A stretch of 64,000 nt of DNA from Desulfobotulus mexicanus (GCF_006175995.1 NZ_VDMB01000008.1:31490-95489), one strand, 5' to 3'; positions 47,171-57,772 are shown, counted from the stretch's first letter. Notes: a model not told the origin generated them from the letters alone. Numbers and translations: made by a program.

Positions 47171-49594
47171 ATGAAACTCAGTCTCAACTGGCTTAAAAGC
47201 CTCATACCCGTACCCATGAACACCGAGGAACTGGCCCACGCCCTGACCATGGCAGGTCTCGAAGTGGAAGCCGTTGAACGGCCCTTTGCCCACCTTGACG
47301 GCATTGTGACGGGACGTATTTTTGACATTGCCCCCCATCCCAATGCGGACAAACTGCAGACCTGCAAAGTAGATACCGGCAATGATATATTCAGCGTGGT
47401 CTGCGGTGCGCCCAACATAGAAAACGGCATGATAGCCCCCCTGGCTCCGGCAGGAACGACCATGCCCGACGGCACGGTCCTTAAAAAGGGTAAAATCCGG
47501 GGAGAAGTTTCCGAAGGCATGCTCTGCAGCGCAAAGGAACTAAACTTAGACAACGACCACTCCGGCATCCTTGCCCTGCCTCAGGAAACTCCGCCCGGCC
47601 TCCCCTTCTGCGAAGCCATGGAAATGGATGACACCGTGCTCACCATCGGCCTGACACCCAACCGGGTGGACTGCGCCAGTGTCATGGGCCTTGCAAGGGA
47701 AGTAGCCGCCTTCGGAGAATCTTCCTTCAGGGCAGAACCCGCCTCCCTCCCGCCTGCGGACCCTGCGCTGGGTACAATTTATACCCATACCAGCGTCACC
47801 GTGGAGGACAGCGAAGGCTGCCCCCGCTATGCGGCAAGACTGCTTGCAGACATCACCGTGGGACCATCTCCTGCATGGCTGAAAAACCGCCTCATTGCCG
47901 CAGGCTTAAGGCCCATAAATAACATCGTGGACATAACCAACTTTGTGATGCTGGAAACGGGCCAACCCCTGCATGCCTTTGATTTTGACACCCTTGCCCA
48001 GAATCGCATTATTGTCCGGAAGGCCAGAGATGGGGAAACCTTCATTACACTGGATGAAAAAGAGCGCAGACTGGACACAGACATGACCATGATCTGTGAC
48101 GGGGAAAAACCCGTGGCCATAGGCGGTGTTATGGGCGGTCTGCATTCCGGTGTCACGGAAAGCACCCGGCGGGTTCTGATCGAAAGCGCCTGCTTTGATG
48201 CACCATCCATACGGAGAACGGCAAAAAAACTGGGGCTTTCCACGGATTCCTCCTATCGTTTCGAACGGGGCGTAGACCCCCTGGGCACCCTTTATGCATT
48301 GGACAGAGCCGCAGTCCTGATGCTGGAAACCGCTGGCGGAAGCATGGCAGAAGGCCATATTGACATCCACCCCAGCCCCCCTGCTCCCGCCACCATCCGT
48401 GTCAGCCCGGACTTCATCAATCAGCGCATAGGCCTTGACCTTTCCGCAGAAAAGATGATCCTTCTGCTGGAAAAGGTGGGTTTTTCAGCCATGCTTCAGG
48501 ACAAAGACATTGAAGTCACCGTACCATCCTTCCGTGTGGACGTTTCCCGCAAGGAAGACATTTCAGAAGAGGTGGCAAGACTCTACGGATATGACAATAT
48601 CCCCGTAACATTTCCGGAGATGCCTGCTGAAACAAGACTAGACCCCCCATCGGTCACCTTCCGCCGCAGACTGCAGGACCAGATGTGCGGACTTGGCTTC
48701 CACGAAGTCATCTCCTACAGCTTTGTTGCAAAGGAAAGCGCAGACCACCTGCGTCTTCCCGAAGAGCATCCCATGCGACCTGCCGTGGCCCTGTTAAACC
48801 CCATATCCGAAGACCTGGCCGTCATGCGCACCAGCATGGTGCCATGCCTCATGGGACTTCTGGCACGCAACATTGCCCAGCAGGAAAAAAATCTGAAAAT
48901 TTTTGAAATCGGCAGCACCTTTACCCCCCGTGCGGGTGAAGACCTTCCCATGGAAAGGGAAGTACTGGCTCTGGCCTGGACTGGCAAACGTCACCCCGGT
49001 GGCTGGTATGAACATTCTCCCGAATGTGATTTTTTTGACATCAAAGGAGCCGTGGAAGGCCTGCTGGAGGCCATGAATATTTCCGAAGCTGACTACGCAG
49101 CTCCGGATAGCCAGGACAGCTTTCCATGGGTACGAAAGGGTGCCTGTGCCTGCATACGGTACGAAGACAGCATAGCGGGCCATATATATGAGGTACACCC
49201 TGAAACACGGCGTTTTTTTGGTATCAAGCAGCCCGTTTTCATGGCAGAGCTGGACCTCGTCCTTCTGATGGAAAAACAAAAAAATCTCTTCCTCTCAAAG
49301 GAGATTCCAAGGTATCCTGCCACCACAAGGGATGTGACCCTGATTCTTGAAAAAGAAACACCGGCGGCAGAAGTGTTAAAACTCTGCCGGAAAAACCAGC
49401 CGGAAATCCTCGAATCCGCCAGCATCCACGACCTTTATCAGGGCGACAGAATACCTGCTGGCAAAAAAAGCCTGACTCTGCGCATGGTCTACCAATCCTT
49501 TACGGAAACCCTTGCAGATAAAAAAGTCAACAAAGTTCAGGAAAAAATAACCCAGAATCTCCTTTCACATTTTCAGGCCACCCTGCCGGGCTGA
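47171..49594 (+). CDS. pheT: Phenylalanyl-tRNA synthetase beta subunit
   Basis: Beta subunit, 807 residues, the usual proteobacterial length. In order: the EMAP/tRNA-binding-like domain (GRIFDIAPHPNADKLQTCKV), the B3/B4 editing domain that removes mischarged Tyr (LRPINNIVDITNFVMLETGQ), the B5 domain, the catalytic-like core (GLSTDSSYRFERGVDP) and a C-terminal ferredoxin-fold anticodon-binding domain (FLSKEIPRYPATTRDVTLI). GGAG lies 10 nt upstream. Confidence 0.97.
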   Translation: MKLSLNWLKSLIPVPMNTEELAHALTMAGLEVEAVERPFAHLDGIVTGRIFDIAPHPNADKLQTCKVDTGNDIFSVVCGAPNIENGMIAPLAPAGTTMPDGTVLKKGKIRGEVSEGMLCSAKELNLDNDHSGILALPQETPPGLPFCEAMEMDDTVLTIGLTPNRVDCASVMGLAREVAAFGESSFRAEPASLPPADPALGTIYTHTSVTVEDSEGCPRYAARLLADITVGPSPAWLKNRLIAAGLRPINNIVDITNFVMLETGQPLHAFDFDTLAQNRIIVRKARDGETFITLDEKERRLDTDMTMICDGEKPVAIGGVMGGLHSGVTESTRRVLIESACFDAPSIRRTAKKLGLSTDSSYRFERGVDPLGTLYALDRAAVLMLETAGGSMAEGHIDIHPSPPAPATIRVSPDFINQRIGLDLSAEKMILLLEKVGFSAMLQDKDIEVTVPSFRVDVSRKEDISEEVARLYGYDNIPVTFPEMPAETRLDPPSVTFRRRLQDQMCGLGFHEVISYSFVAKESADHLRLPEEHPMRPAVALLNPISEDLAVMRTSMVPCLMGLLARNIAQQEKNLKIFEIGSTFTPRAGEDLPMEREVLALAWTGKRHPGGWYEHSPECDFFDIKGAVEGLLEAMNISEADYAAPDSQDSFPWVRKGACACIRYEDSIAGHIYEVHPETRRFFGIKQPVFMAELDLVLLMEKQKNLFLSKEIPRYPATTRDVTLILEKETPAAEVLKLCRKNQPEILESASIHDLYQGDRIPAGKKSLTLRMVYQSFTETLADKKVNKVQEKITQNLLSHFQATLPG

Positions 49595-49599
49595 CCACC

Positions 49600-49633
49600 A
49601 GCCCTTTCTGCCCCTGAAACGGGCAGAAGGGCT
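49600..49633 (+). terminator. Candidate terminator hairpin after pheT
   Basis: AGCCCTTTCTGCCC and GGGCAGAAGGGCT form a 13-bp stem with one bulged base and a 7-nt loop, starting 6 nt after the pheT stop. It is followed by CTCCC rather than a U-tract, so it may only stabilise the 3' end. Confidence 0.5.
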
Positions 49634-49665
49634 CTCCCAAAGGCACCATTGGCGGAAAAGCGGAC

Positions 49666-49694
49666 TTGACAATCCCATAAAAAAATAATATTTA
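49666..49694 (+). promoter_or_regulatory. Candidate promoter of the rimP-nusA-infB operon
   Basis: A perfect TTGACA at 49666-49671, a 17-nt spacer and TATTTA (three of six). TAATAT at 49686-49691 gives a better -10 but a short 14-nt spacer. It lies in an AT-rich stretch after pheT and implies a leader of about 155 nt. Confidence 0.5.
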
Positions 49695-49790
49695 CTTCAA
49701 TTGGTATGCATTGTGCCTTGCCCCTGATCTTTTTCAAAAGACAGGACACAAGCACTTCTTTTCATGCCAACAGTACCGGAATCGCCACGG

Positions 49791-49815
49791 AAAACGGGCC
49801 GCTGCCCGTTTTTTC
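49791..49815 (+). terminator. Attenuator-like hairpin in the rimP leader
   Basis: AAAACGGGC and GCCCGTTTT form a perfect 9-bp stem with the tetraloop CGCT, and the T-run reaches six. It lies after the candidate promoter and 43 nt before the rimP start, so transcription of the whole nusA-infB operon must read through it. Confidence 0.8.
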
Positions 49816-49857
49816 TTTATGGAATTCCGGTCTTCCTTTTGCTTTGGAGGCACCCGG

Positions 49858-50322
49858 TTGCACACGGAAAATAAAACTCTGATCCATCGAATTCATGATC
49901 TTGCCCAGCCCCTTCTGGAATCCCAGGGACTGGAACTTGTTCTGGCAGACCTGGTTACGGAAGACGGTCACCGCATTCTACGCCTTCTCCTCGACAAATC
50001 AGGGGGGATCACCCTTGATGACTGCGCCCGTTTTGCCAAGGAATTCGGCTACCTGCTGGACATACACATCAACATACCCGGACAATACTCCCTGGAGGTA
50101 TCTTCTCCGGGTATCAACCGTCCCCTGGTCCAGCCCCGGGATTTTGAACGCTTTGCCGGAGAAACCATAAAGCTGCGCACCCATACAAACATAGACGGGC
50201 AACGCAACTTCCGGGGGGAACTTCTAGGCATCACCGAGGATCAGGTGAACATCAAGCTTGCCGAAAAGACCGTTGCCATTCCCTACATGGAAATTCACTC
50301 GGCACGGCTCTGCCGGGATTAA
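49858..50322 (+). CDS. rimP: Ribosome maturation factor RimP
   Basis: Needed for 30S subunit maturation. 154 residues. The N-terminal domain includes LLESQGLELVLADLVTEDGH and the conserved YSLEVSSPGINRPL; the C-terminal SH3-like domain has NFRGELLGITEDQVNIKL. The frame is open far upstream, but TTG 49858 has TTTGGAGG at 7 nt and gives the normal family length, so I choose it. First of the rimP-nusA-infB-rbfA set, 13 nt before nusA. Confidence 0.93.
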   Translation: MHTENKTLIHRIHDLAQPLLESQGLELVLADLVTEDGHRILRLLLDKSGGITLDDCARFAKEFGYLLDIHINIPGQYSLEVSSPGINRPLVQPRDFERFAGETIKLRTHTNIDGQRNFRGELLGITEDQVNIKLAEKTVAIPYMEIHSARLCRD

Positions 50323-50335
50323 CGGAGACCAAATC

Positions 50336-51742
50336 ATGCTGTTCAGCGATATAAAAAGGGTAATAGAACAGGTCAGCCGGGACAAGGGCATTCCCATGGA
50401 AAGCCTTATCCAAACCCTGGAAGAAGCCCTGGAATCTGCAGCTAAAAAAAAACTGGGTTCCCACATTGATGTGGAAGCACAGTACAATCCGGATGCCGGG
50501 GAAATCGAAGTATTCCAGTTCAGGGAAGTCGTTGAGGAAGTAACCAACCCGGACTTCCAGCTCTGCCTGAAAGATGGCCGCAAGCTGGATCCGGATTGTG
50601 AAATCGGTGATTCTCTGGGTTCAAAGCTGGATACCACAAGCTTCGGACGCATAGCAGCCCAGTCTGCCAAACAGGTGATTATCCAGAAAGTCAAGGACGC
50701 GGAACGCAATGCCGTATACGACGGCTTCATTGACAGAAAAGGTGAAATCATCAATGGCATTGTTCAGCGGGTAGACAGGGGAGATATTGTGGTCAACCTG
50801 GGCCAGACCGAGGCCCTGCTCCCTGCCAGAGAACAGATACCTAGGGAGACCTACCGCAGGGGCGACCGTATCCGTGCCAGCATTATGAAGGTACTTCAGG
50901 ACAGCCGGGGTCCTCAGATTATCCTTTCCCGTACCCATCCGCAGTTTCTCATTGCACTTTTCCGCAGTGAAGTTCCGGAAGTGGCAGAAGGTGTTGTAAA
51001 TATTGAAACCGCATCCAGAGAACCCGGTGTGCGTGCAAAAATAGCCGTATCTTCCCAGGATTCCGGCGTGGATCCCGTGGGTGCCTGTGTGGGCATGAAA
51101 GGCTCCAGAGTTCAGGCCGTGGTACAGGAGCTCAGGGGTGAGAAAATTGACATCATTCCATGGAATCCCGATTCTGCCCGCTTTGTCTGCAATGCCCTTG
51201 CACCTGCAGAAATTCTCCGGGTGATCATTGACGAAGACAACAGGGCTATGGAAGTAATTGTGCCCGATGAATTTCTTTCCATTGCCATCGGCAAAAAGGG
51301 TCAGAATGTCCGACTGGCATCCCGGCTTACGGGCTGGCACCTGGATGTTAAAAGTGAGGCATCCTACAGTCAGGCCATAAAAGAAGGGTATGCCGCCCTC
51401 ATGGGCATTCCCGGTATCGGCATGACTCTGGCGGAGGCCCTTTACTCCGAAGGCTTCACTACCCTGCAGGATGTTGCGGATGCTGTGGTGGAAGACCTGC
51501 TGCAGGTGGAAGGTGTGGATGAAGATACGGCACTGAACATGATTCAGTCTGCCCTTCAGGTCCTTGCCAGTGAAAAAAATAAAAATGCCCAGCAAGGCAA
51601 GACGGATACACAAGTAGAAGAAGCAGAAGAAACAGAAGAAGCAAACAGTGACAATGAAGACGATTCAGAAACAACCTTAATAGATGAAAACCGGCAGGTC
51701 CCCGCAGATGAAGCGGCGACACCGGAATCGGAAAACGAGTAA
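50336..51742 (+). CDS. nusA: Transcription termination/antitermination factor NusA
   Basis: Binds RNA polymerase and nascent RNA, promoting pausing, termination and antitermination. 468 residues from ATG 50336 (GGAG at 9 nt; [18 protein letters not shown]). An N-terminal polymerase-binding domain, an S1 domain ([20 protein letters not shown]), two KH domains ([36 protein letters not shown]) and one helix-hairpin-helix unit ([17 protein letters not shown]) are visible. The last 50 residues are strongly acidic. Confidence 0.97.
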   Translation: MLFSDIKRVIEQVSRDKGIPMESLIQTLEEALESAAKKKLGSHIDVEAQYNPDAGEIEVFQFREVVEEVTNPDFQLCLKDGRKLDPDCEIGDSLGSKLDTTSFGRIAAQSAKQVIIQKVKDAERNAVYDGFIDRKGEIINGIVQRVDRGDIVVNLGQTEALLPAREQIPRETYRRGDRIRASIMKVLQDSRGPQIILSRTHPQFLIALFRSEVPEVAEGVVNIETASREPGVRAKIAVSSQDSGVDPVGACVGMKGSRVQAVVQELRGEKIDIIPWNPDSARFVCNALAPAEILRVIIDEDNRAMEVIVPDEFLSIAIGKKGQNVRLASRLTGWHLDVKSEASYSQAIKEGYAALMGIPGIGMTLAEALYSEGFTTLQDVADAVVEDLLQVEGVDEDTALNMIQSALQVLASEKNKNAQQGKTDTQVEEAEETEEANSDNEDDSETTLIDENRQVPADEAATPESENE

Positions 51743-51821
51743 TTCCGGACCGGGAAAACCGCGGTGATTCGGAAGCTTCAGAGGTAAGAGCCTCTGCTAC
51801 CGGTGATGAAGGGGGAAATGG

Positions 51822-54734
51822 ATGGGACGTATGCGAGTCTATGAGCTGGCCAAGGAGCTGAACATGACCAACAAAGCGCTCCTCGATAAAATTGGCAAGA
51901 TGGATGCCGTCGAGGTACGCAGCCACATGAGCGCCCTGGAAGATGGTGAAATTGAAACCATCAAGCGCTTTGTGATGGGAAAAGACAAGGAAGAAGAAGA
52001 AAATCAACGGGTTCAGCCCTCTGTGGTACGTCGTCGCAAGCGTCGTTCCGGTCGTTCCGGTTCTGCGGCTACGCAGCAACCGGAATCCCTTTCTTCCGCT
52101 GGCAATACAGAAACACCGGATTCTACTGCCGAGCAGGCAGAAAATGAGGCTACACAGCCAGAAACAGCAGAGACCGCAGCCCAGACTACGGAAAAAACTC
52201 CTGCAGCTTCTCAAACAAAAACAGAAGAATCTGCAAAGCCTGCGGCAAAACCAGCGAAAAAAAACAAGCCTGCAACATCTGCAAAGGTTCTTTTCCGCCC
52301 TGAAGCACCCCAGCCTGAAGCTGCAGAAGAAGAAAAAGCTGAAACCCCAGAAGAAACAGCACCAAAGCAGGAATCCCCTGCCCCCTCTCTGCATGATGTT
52401 TCCGAAGAAGCTGCTGAAGCATCTGATATTCCGGTAAAAGATGCACTTCCTGAAACGGAGGATACCGCAATTTCACAGATAGAAACCTCCAAAAAAACAG
52501 AAAGCTCCCCAAGAACAACCGAGGGAGCAAAAGCAGAAGAGCGTACAGCGGAAAAAGAAGATGCTGCCCAGGTAGCACGTAAAAAGAAAAAGAATACAGC
52601 TGCAAAAATCATCAAACGCATTGATCCTGCAGTTCTTGCCCAGATGAAATCGGACCGGAACCCGTCCAAGCCTGCAGCCCGTCCTGCTCCTGTGGAAAAA
52701 CCTGCGGAACCTGACCCCCTGGAACTTCTTATTGCAAACGAAACTCCTGCCCAGGAGACAGCACCTTCCAGCGGCAGCCGCAAGAAAAAAGGCAAAGACA
52801 GCCTTTCCAAAGACCTTGTGGAATCCCGCAATGACGATACGGAACGCAAAAGCAGGAAAAAAGGCCGCAAAAAATCTGTTGTGGAGGGAGATGCCCTCTA
52901 TAACCGGGGTAAAAAGGGCAAAAAGGGTAAAAAGCAGGAACAGCATCAAAAAACCCAGATCACAGTACCCAAGGCCATCAAACGCCGCATCAAGGTGGAT
53001 GATACTATTATTCTGGCGGAACTGGCCAAGCGCATGGGCATCAAAGCCAGCCTCATGATTCAAAAGCTGATGATGATGGATGTCATGGCCACGGTCAACC
53101 AGACCATAGATTATGACACTGCTACTATTGTTGCCGGAGAATTCGGATTTGAGGTCGAAAGGGCCTCCTTTGAAGAAGAAAACATTCTTCAGGGCCACGA
53201 GGACAGGCCGGAGGAAATGATCACACGGGCACCTGTGGTAACAGTCATGGGCCATGTTGACCACGGAAAAACCTCTCTGCTGGACACCATCCGTAAAACC
53301 CGTGTTGCAACAGGGGAAGCCGGAGGCATTACCCAGCACATCGGTGCCTATTCCGTGGAAATGGATGGCGGACGTATCACCTTCCTCGACACTCCGGGCC
53401 ATGAAGCTTTTACGGCCATGCGTTCCAGGGGAGCCAAAGTAACTGACATTGTTATCCTTGTGGTGGCCGCAGACGACGGTGTCATGCCCCAGACCGTGGA
53501 AGCTATAAACCATGCCAAAGCCGCAGAAGTGCCCATTATTGTCGCAGTCAACAAGATAGATAAGCCCGGAGCCGATCCGGACAGGGTAAAAAGAGAACTT
53601 TCTGACAAGGGTGTTGTTGCAGAAGACTGGGGCGGAGATACCATCTTCACCCATGTATCAGCCAAGGAAAACATAGGCATTGACACCTTGCTGGAAATGG
53701 TTCTGCTCCAGACAGAAGTCCTTGATCTCAAAGCCAACCCGGATAAAAAAGCTCTGGGCCATGTGGTGGAAGCCAAGCTGGACACAGGAAGAGGCCCCGT
53801 GGCCACAGTACTGATCCAGGAAGGCACCCTAAGGACCGGAGATGCGGTGGTCTGCGGTATTCACCACGGTAAAATCAGGGCCATGATCAATGACCAGGGC
53901 GCACCCATAAGCGAAGCAGGCCCATCCATTCCCGTGGAAATTCTAGGGCTTTCCGGTGTACCCGGTGCCGGTGATGAACTCTTTGCATTAAAGGATGAAA
54001 AGGATGCCAGACAGGTGTCCACTCACAGATCCCAGAAGCAGAGGGCCAAGGAACTGGCAAAAACCAGCCGTATGAGCCTTGAAAAACTCTTCGAACAGAT
54101 GGAAGAGGGTGAAGTCAAGGAGCTTAATCTTATTCTGAAGGCGGACGTTCAGGGTTCCATTGAAGCCATCCGGGATTCCCTTGAAAAAATGTCCACCCAG
54201 GAAGTCAAGATTCACATCATTCATTCAGCAACAGGGACTGTAACGGAATCCGATATCTCCCTCGCTGCGGTTTCCAACGCCATCATCCTTGGATTCAATG
54301 TCCGTCCCGGAGCCAAGGTCCATGAAATGGCCAAGGAAGAAAACGTGGATATGCGTTTCTATGACATCATCTACAATGCCCTGAAAGATATTCAGGATGC
54401 CATGGTGGGCATGATGGCTTCCACCTTTGAGGAAAAAGTTCTGGGCCGCGCGGAAGTCCGCCAGACCTTCTTTATCCCCAAAATCGGCACCATTGCCGGA
54501 TCTTTCATCACCGACGGCAGTGTCTTCAGAAACCAGAAAGTCCGCCTGCTCAGAGACGGTGTCATCATGTACGACGGCAAAATGTCCTCCCTCAAGCGCT
54601 TCAAAGATGATGCCAAAGAGGTGGCAAAAGGCTATGAGTGCGGTATCGGCATAGAAAATTATAACGACCTCAAGACGGGTGATATCATTGAATCCTATGA
54701 GATCATTGAAATCAAACCCACCATGAAAGAATAA
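51822..54734 (+). CDS. infB: Translation initiation factor IF-2
   Basis: GTPase that places initiator tRNA on the ribosome. 970 residues. An IF2-N domain ([20 protein letters not shown]) is followed by about 350 residues of low-complexity Ala/Glu/Lys/Pro linker, a second IF2-N-like segment ([20 protein letters not shown]), then the G domain with [17 protein letters not shown] and NKIDKPGAD, and domains II-IV ending [24 protein letters not shown] precedes the ATG. Confidence 0.97.
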   Translation: MGRMRVYELAKELNMTNKALLDKIGKMDAVEVRSHMSALEDGEIETIKRFVMGKDKEEEENQRVQPSVVRRRKRRSGRSGSAATQQPESLSSAGNTETPDSTAEQAENEATQPETAETAAQTTEKTPAASQTKTEESAKPAAKPAKKNKPATSAKVLFRPEAPQPEAAEEEKAETPEETAPKQESPAPSLHDVSEEAAEASDIPVKDALPETEDTAISQIETSKKTESSPRTTEGAKAEERTAEKEDAAQVARKKKKNTAAKIIKRIDPAVLAQMKSDRNPSKPAARPAPVEKPAEPDPLELLIANETPAQETAPSSGSRKKKGKDSLSKDLVESRNDDTERKSRKKGRKKSVVEGDALYNRGKKGKKGKKQEQHQKTQITVPKAIKRRIKVDDTIILAELAKRMGIKASLMIQKLMMMDVMATVNQTIDYDTATIVAGEFGFEVERASFEEENILQGHEDRPEEMITRAPVVTVMGHVDHGKTSLLDTIRKTRVATGEAGGITQHIGAYSVEMDGGRITFLDTPGHEAFTAMRSRGAKVTDIVILVVAADDGVMPQTVEAINHAKAAEVPIIVAVNKIDKPGADPDRVKRELSDKGVVAEDWGGDTIFTHVSAKENIGIDTLLEMVLLQTEVLDLKANPDKKALGHVVEAKLDTGRGPVATVLIQEGTLRTGDAVVCGIHHGKIRAMINDQGAPISEAGPSIPVEILGLSGVPGAGDELFALKDEKDARQVSTHRSQKQRAKELAKTSRMSLEKLFEQMEEGEVKELNLILKADVQGSIEAIRDSLEKMSTQEVKIHIIHSATGTVTESDISLAAVSNAIILGFNVRPGAKVHEMAKEENVDMRFYDIIYNALKDIQDAMVGMMASTFEEKVLGRAEVRQTFFIPKIGTIAGSFITDGSVFRNQKVRLLRDGVIMYDGKMSSLKRFKDDAKEVAKGYECGIGIENYNDLKTGDIIESYEIIEIKPTMKE

Positions 54735-54776
54735 GGACTGCGAAGACATACCGCAGCCCAGAGCCAAAAAACCCCG

Positions 54777-54820
54777 AAGCCGCCCGGTGAGCGCATTCAC
54801 CATCGGGCGGCTTTATTTAA
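54777..54820 (+). terminator. Terminator-like hairpin between infB and rbfA
   Basis: AAGCCGCCCG and CGGGCGGCTT form a perfect 10-bp stem with a GGTGA/TCACC inner pairing, followed by TATTTAAT. Partial termination after infB is likely; rbfA starts 49 nt later with AAGGAG. Confidence 0.7.
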
Positions 54821-54868
54821 TAGACAGGGCCTGATCAGAGATCAGCCCATGGCCAAAGGAGTTTTACC

Positions 54869-55282
54869 ATGAAAGGCTCTCCCAGATCCGACCGGATCCG
54901 AGGCCGAATCCAAGAGGTCATCTCAACTCACCTCACCCGGAACATACAGGATCCGCGCCTGCATCTTGTCACAGTTACCGGTGTTGAACTCAGCCGGGAT
55001 ATGCGCATTGCCACCATCTTCTTCACCACATCCATCGGCGCGGATGCCCAGGCCGATGCCCTGAAGGGCTTTGAAAGCGCCAAGGGCTTTCTCAAACGCA
55101 ATGCCGCAAAGGATCTCGGCCTCCGCCATATGCCGGATCTGCGTTTCCGCCATGACGATTCCTTTGATTATGGTGCCCGCATGGAAAAAATGCTCAAAGA
55201 AGTTCTCACGGAAGATCAGAAAGGGGACGGCCATAATGAAAACAGCAGTAATGAAGACTCCCATGATCCAGACCCTTCTTGA
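54869..55282 (+). CDS. rbfA: 30S ribosome-binding factor RbfA
   Basis: Cold-shock-related factor for 16S rRNA 5' end maturation. 137 residues of the type II KH fold: RSDRIRGRIQEVISTHLTRN, then VTVTGVELSRDMRIATIFFT and LRHMPDLRFRHDDSFDYGAR. AAGGAG upstream. The 3' end overlaps the next gene by 47 nt. Confidence 0.96.
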   Translation: MKGSPRSDRIRGRIQEVISTHLTRNIQDPRLHLVTVTGVELSRDMRIATIFFTTSIGADAQADALKGFESAKGFLKRNAAKDLGLRHMPDLRFRHDDSFDYGARMEKMLKEVLTEDQKGDGHNENSSNEDSHDPDPS

Positions 55283-56219
55283 AAAAAGCAGCCGCATCCT
55301 GCTGGTATCCCATGTCCAGCCCGACGGGGATGCCATCGGCTCCCTTCTGGGGCTGGGACTCAGTCTTCATGCAAAAGGAAAAAACATCGTAATGTACAAT
55401 GAAGATCCGGTTCCCGCATCCTTTGCCTTTCTTCCGGGGGCTGATCTCATTGTGCAGGACACAGGAGATATTGACAGCTTTGATACCCTTATCGTCCTGG
55501 ATTCCGGTGATGCGGAACGTATGGGAAAAAAGGCAGCGAAGCTGAAAAAAATCCCTGCCATCCTCAATATAGACCATCACCCCAGCAATACAGGCTTTGG
55601 CACACACAATCTCATTGATACGGATGCCGCCTCCACCACCGTGATGATATGGCGTCTTTTAAAGGAAATGCACTGGGATATACCCCTTGATGCCGCCTGG
55701 GGAATTTATACGGGCATATTTACGGACACTGGCGGATTCCGCTTTGGAAACACCAATACCGAAGCCCTTAACATTGCAGCAGAAATGACCGCCTGCGGTG
55801 TTCATCCTGAAACCGTTGCCACAAATATTCTCGGCAGCTATTCTTTTTCCTATATCAGTCTTCTTCAAAAAGCACTGGCTTCCATCCGCCTCTGCGCCGA
55901 CGGAAAACTCGCCACCATGACCCTCACACGATCCATGTTTGAGGAAACCGGAGCCAGCGAAGAAGAGGCCAGCGGCCTTGTCAACTATGCCCGCTACATC
56001 CGTGGTGTAAAAATGGCTGTTTTGGTACGGGAAAAAGAAGAAGATGCAGATCTTCCCTGGAAGGTCAGCATGAGGGCTGACAAGGACATCGACGCCTCTG
56101 CCATAGCCGTGGCCCATGGTGGTGGCGGCCACAGGGCAGCGGCAGGTTTTTCCACAGCCCTGTCCCCGGACGCCATTCTGGATATGCTGGAAAATCAAAT
56201 ACAATCTCAGGGGATATAA
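55236..56219 (+). CDS. nrnA: DHH/DHHA1 phosphoesterase, NrnA-like
   Basis: Predicted nanoRNase/pAp phosphatase that degrades short RNA oligomers and 3'-phosphoadenosine 5'-phosphate. 327 residues from ATG 55236 (AAAGGGGAC upstream). The metal-binding DHH-family motifs are VSHVQPDGDAIGS, LDSGDAERMG, NIDHHPSNTGFG and FTDTGGFRFGNTN; the DHHA1 domain ends in GGGGHRAAAGF. Its place between rbfA and truB is typical outside the gammaproteobacteria. Later in-frame ATGs at 55251 and 55263 lack ribosome sites. Confidence 0.93.
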   Translation: MKTAVMKTPMIQTLLEKSSRILLVSHVQPDGDAIGSLLGLGLSLHAKGKNIVMYNEDPVPASFAFLPGADLIVQDTGDIDSFDTLIVLDSGDAERMGKKAAKLKKIPAILNIDHHPSNTGFGTHNLIDTDAASTTVMIWRLLKEMHWDIPLDAAWGIYTGIFTDTGGFRFGNTNTEALNIAAEMTACGVHPETVATNILGSYSFSYISLLQKALASIRLCADGKLATMTLTRSMFEETGASEEEASGLVNYARYIRGVKMAVLVREKEEDADLPWKVSMRADKDIDASAIAVAHGGGGHRAAAGFSTALSPDAILDMLENQIQSQGI

Positions 56220-56231
56220 GAATACATTTTT

Positions 56232-57152
56232 ATGCACAAAGACAGCATCCTCCTCATTGACAAACCTCCCGGCCTCAGCTCGGCAGCGGTGGTGGCACGG
56301 GTAAAAAAATATTCCGGTATAAAAAAAGTGGGCCATGCCGGTACCCTTGATCCCTTTGCCACAGGCCTTCTCGTGGTCTGTCTTGGCAAAGCCACCCGGA
56401 TTTCCCGTTACTTTCTGGGTGGAGACAAATCCTATGAAGCCACCCTGCGCCTCGGCACGGCAACGGAAACCCAGGATCCGGAAGGTCGTGTCACAGCCAC
56501 CCTGCCCATACCGGATGTGGACGAAAAAAAACTTCTGAAGGTATTTGAAAAATTTACAGGCCCCATACAGCAAAGCCCCCCCATATATTCTGCTTTAAAG
56601 CACAATGGGGTTCCCCTGTACCGCCTTGCCCGTCAGGGTAAAGCCGTGCAGAAGCCTCCAAGGCAGGTTGTCATTCACAGCATACAGCCTGAAAGCATCC
56701 AGCTGCCGGATATCCGGTTCAGCGTACACTGCTCCTCGGGCACCTATATCCGTACCCTGGCCCTTGATGTGGCCGAAGCACTGGGCAGCACAGGCCACCT
56801 TGTTTCCCTGAAAAGAACGGAAACCTGCGGTTTTAATCTCAGACAGGCAGCATCCCTTGATGATACCCTGAACAGCCTGCAGGCCTCGCAGCCCATGTCC
56901 TCCCTGATTCCAATGGCCCAGGCCCTTGGCTTTCTACCTGAAATCCGTGTGAATAATACTTTGACGGAAAAGATCTTTCATGGCAAAGTGCTTGACACAG
57001 AGGAGATCAACTCCCCTGTTCCGGGTCCCATAAGGGTGCTGACGGAAGATGGCAGGCTTGCCGCTGTTATTCGAAGAGATGAAAACAGACAGGGCCTTTT
57101 TTCTTATGATGCCGTACTGTTGCCCCGCATTGCCGCAGAGGGGCAGACTTAA
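56232..57152 (+). CDS. truB: tRNA pseudouridine-55 synthase
   Basis: Makes the universal pseudouridine 55 in the T-loop of tRNAs. 306 residues. The catalytic Asp is in KKVGHAGTLDPFATGLLVVC, with LRLGTATETQDPEG, QSPPIYSALKHNGVPLYRLA and CSSGTYIRTLALDVAEALG as further family blocks. A C-terminal PUA-like region follows. It starts 12 nt after nrnA. Confidence 0.96.
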   Translation: MHKDSILLIDKPPGLSSAAVVARVKKYSGIKKVGHAGTLDPFATGLLVVCLGKATRISRYFLGGDKSYEATLRLGTATETQDPEGRVTATLPIPDVDEKKLLKVFEKFTGPIQQSPPIYSALKHNGVPLYRLARQGKAVQKPPRQVVIHSIQPESIQLPDIRFSVHCSSGTYIRTLALDVAEALGSTGHLVSLKRTETCGFNLRQAASLDDTLNSLQASQPMSSLIPMAQALGFLPEIRVNNTLTEKIFHGKVLDTEEINSPVPGPIRVLTEDGRLAAVIRRDENRQGLFSYDAVLLPRIAAEGQT

Positions 57153-57317
57153 AAAAAGCAAGCACGGACAGACATACCGTCTCATGGCGTCTGCTGTCCT
57201 TTATTAGAATATCCTCATGCATACTGTTTAAGCACTGGTGCTTACGGTCTGAATGGAATATCGGATCGAAAACGCATAAGGATAAAGACATGATTATTCC
57301 AAACAAGGAGAAAAACC

Positions 57318-57587
57318 GTGGTATTTACCAATGAGCAGAAAAAAGAAATTATTGAAAAATTCAAAACCCATGAATCCGACACCGGATCTCCGGAAGTCCA
57401 GATTGCCCTGCAGACCCACCGCATTTCCTACCTGACCGAGCATCTGAAGATTCATAAAAAAGACCATGCCTCCCGCAGGGGGCTTCTGATTCTTGTAGGC
57501 CAGCGCAGACGCCTGCTGAACTACCTAAAAAAGAAGGAAATGCAGCGTTACAGAGACATCATCGCAGCCCTCGGACTGCGGCGCTGA
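57318..57587 (+). CDS. rpsO: Ribosomal protein S15
   Basis: S15, 89 residues, the family norm. The blocks [20 protein letters not shown] and [20 protein letters not shown] are diagnostic. AAGGAG upstream. It binds the 16S central domain and in E. coli represses its own mRNA. Followed by a strong hairpin and then pnp, the classic rpsO-pnp order. Confidence 0.98.
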   Translation: MVFTNEQKKEIIEKFKTHESDTGSPEVQIALQTHRISYLTEHLKIHKKDHASRRGLLILVGQRRRLLNYLKKKEMQRYRDIIAALGLRR

Positions 57588-57593
57588 TTTCAA

Positions 57594-57627
57594 GGGGGAA
57601 AAGGGTTTTTCCTTTTCCCCCGGTTTT
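57594..57627 (+). terminator. Rho-independent terminator after rpsO
   Basis: GGGGGAAAAGG and CCTTTTCCCCC form a perfect 11-bp stem with loop GTTTTT, followed by GGTTTTATC. It begins 6 nt after the rpsO stop, equivalent to the t1 terminator known between rpsO and pnp in E. coli. Confidence 0.85.
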
Positions 57628-57696
57628 ATCCACAGGGCCTGTTTCCTTAAATCTGGAAAAGGCCCTGCCCCATTCCAACGCCCATGCCCATACGAG

Positions 57697-57772
57697 GGAC
57701 TTCCGCAAAAACACCTTCACGACTCTAAAAAATTTGACAATCAGAGTCGTCAGGATGTTTCTGCGTAAGTCC
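57697..57772 (+). promoter_or_regulatory. 76-nt near-palindrome in the pnp leader
   Basis: Two 30-nt arms match as inverted repeats at 25 of 30 positions (outer GGACTT..CGCA, inner perfect ACGACTCT/AGAGTCGT) with a 16-nt AT-rich loop containing TTGACA. It ends 50 nt before the pnp ATG. In RNA it would form a long interrupted stem of the type cut by RNase III in the E. coli pnp leader. It could instead be a miniature transposable element; no clear target duplication flanks it. Confidence 0.75.
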
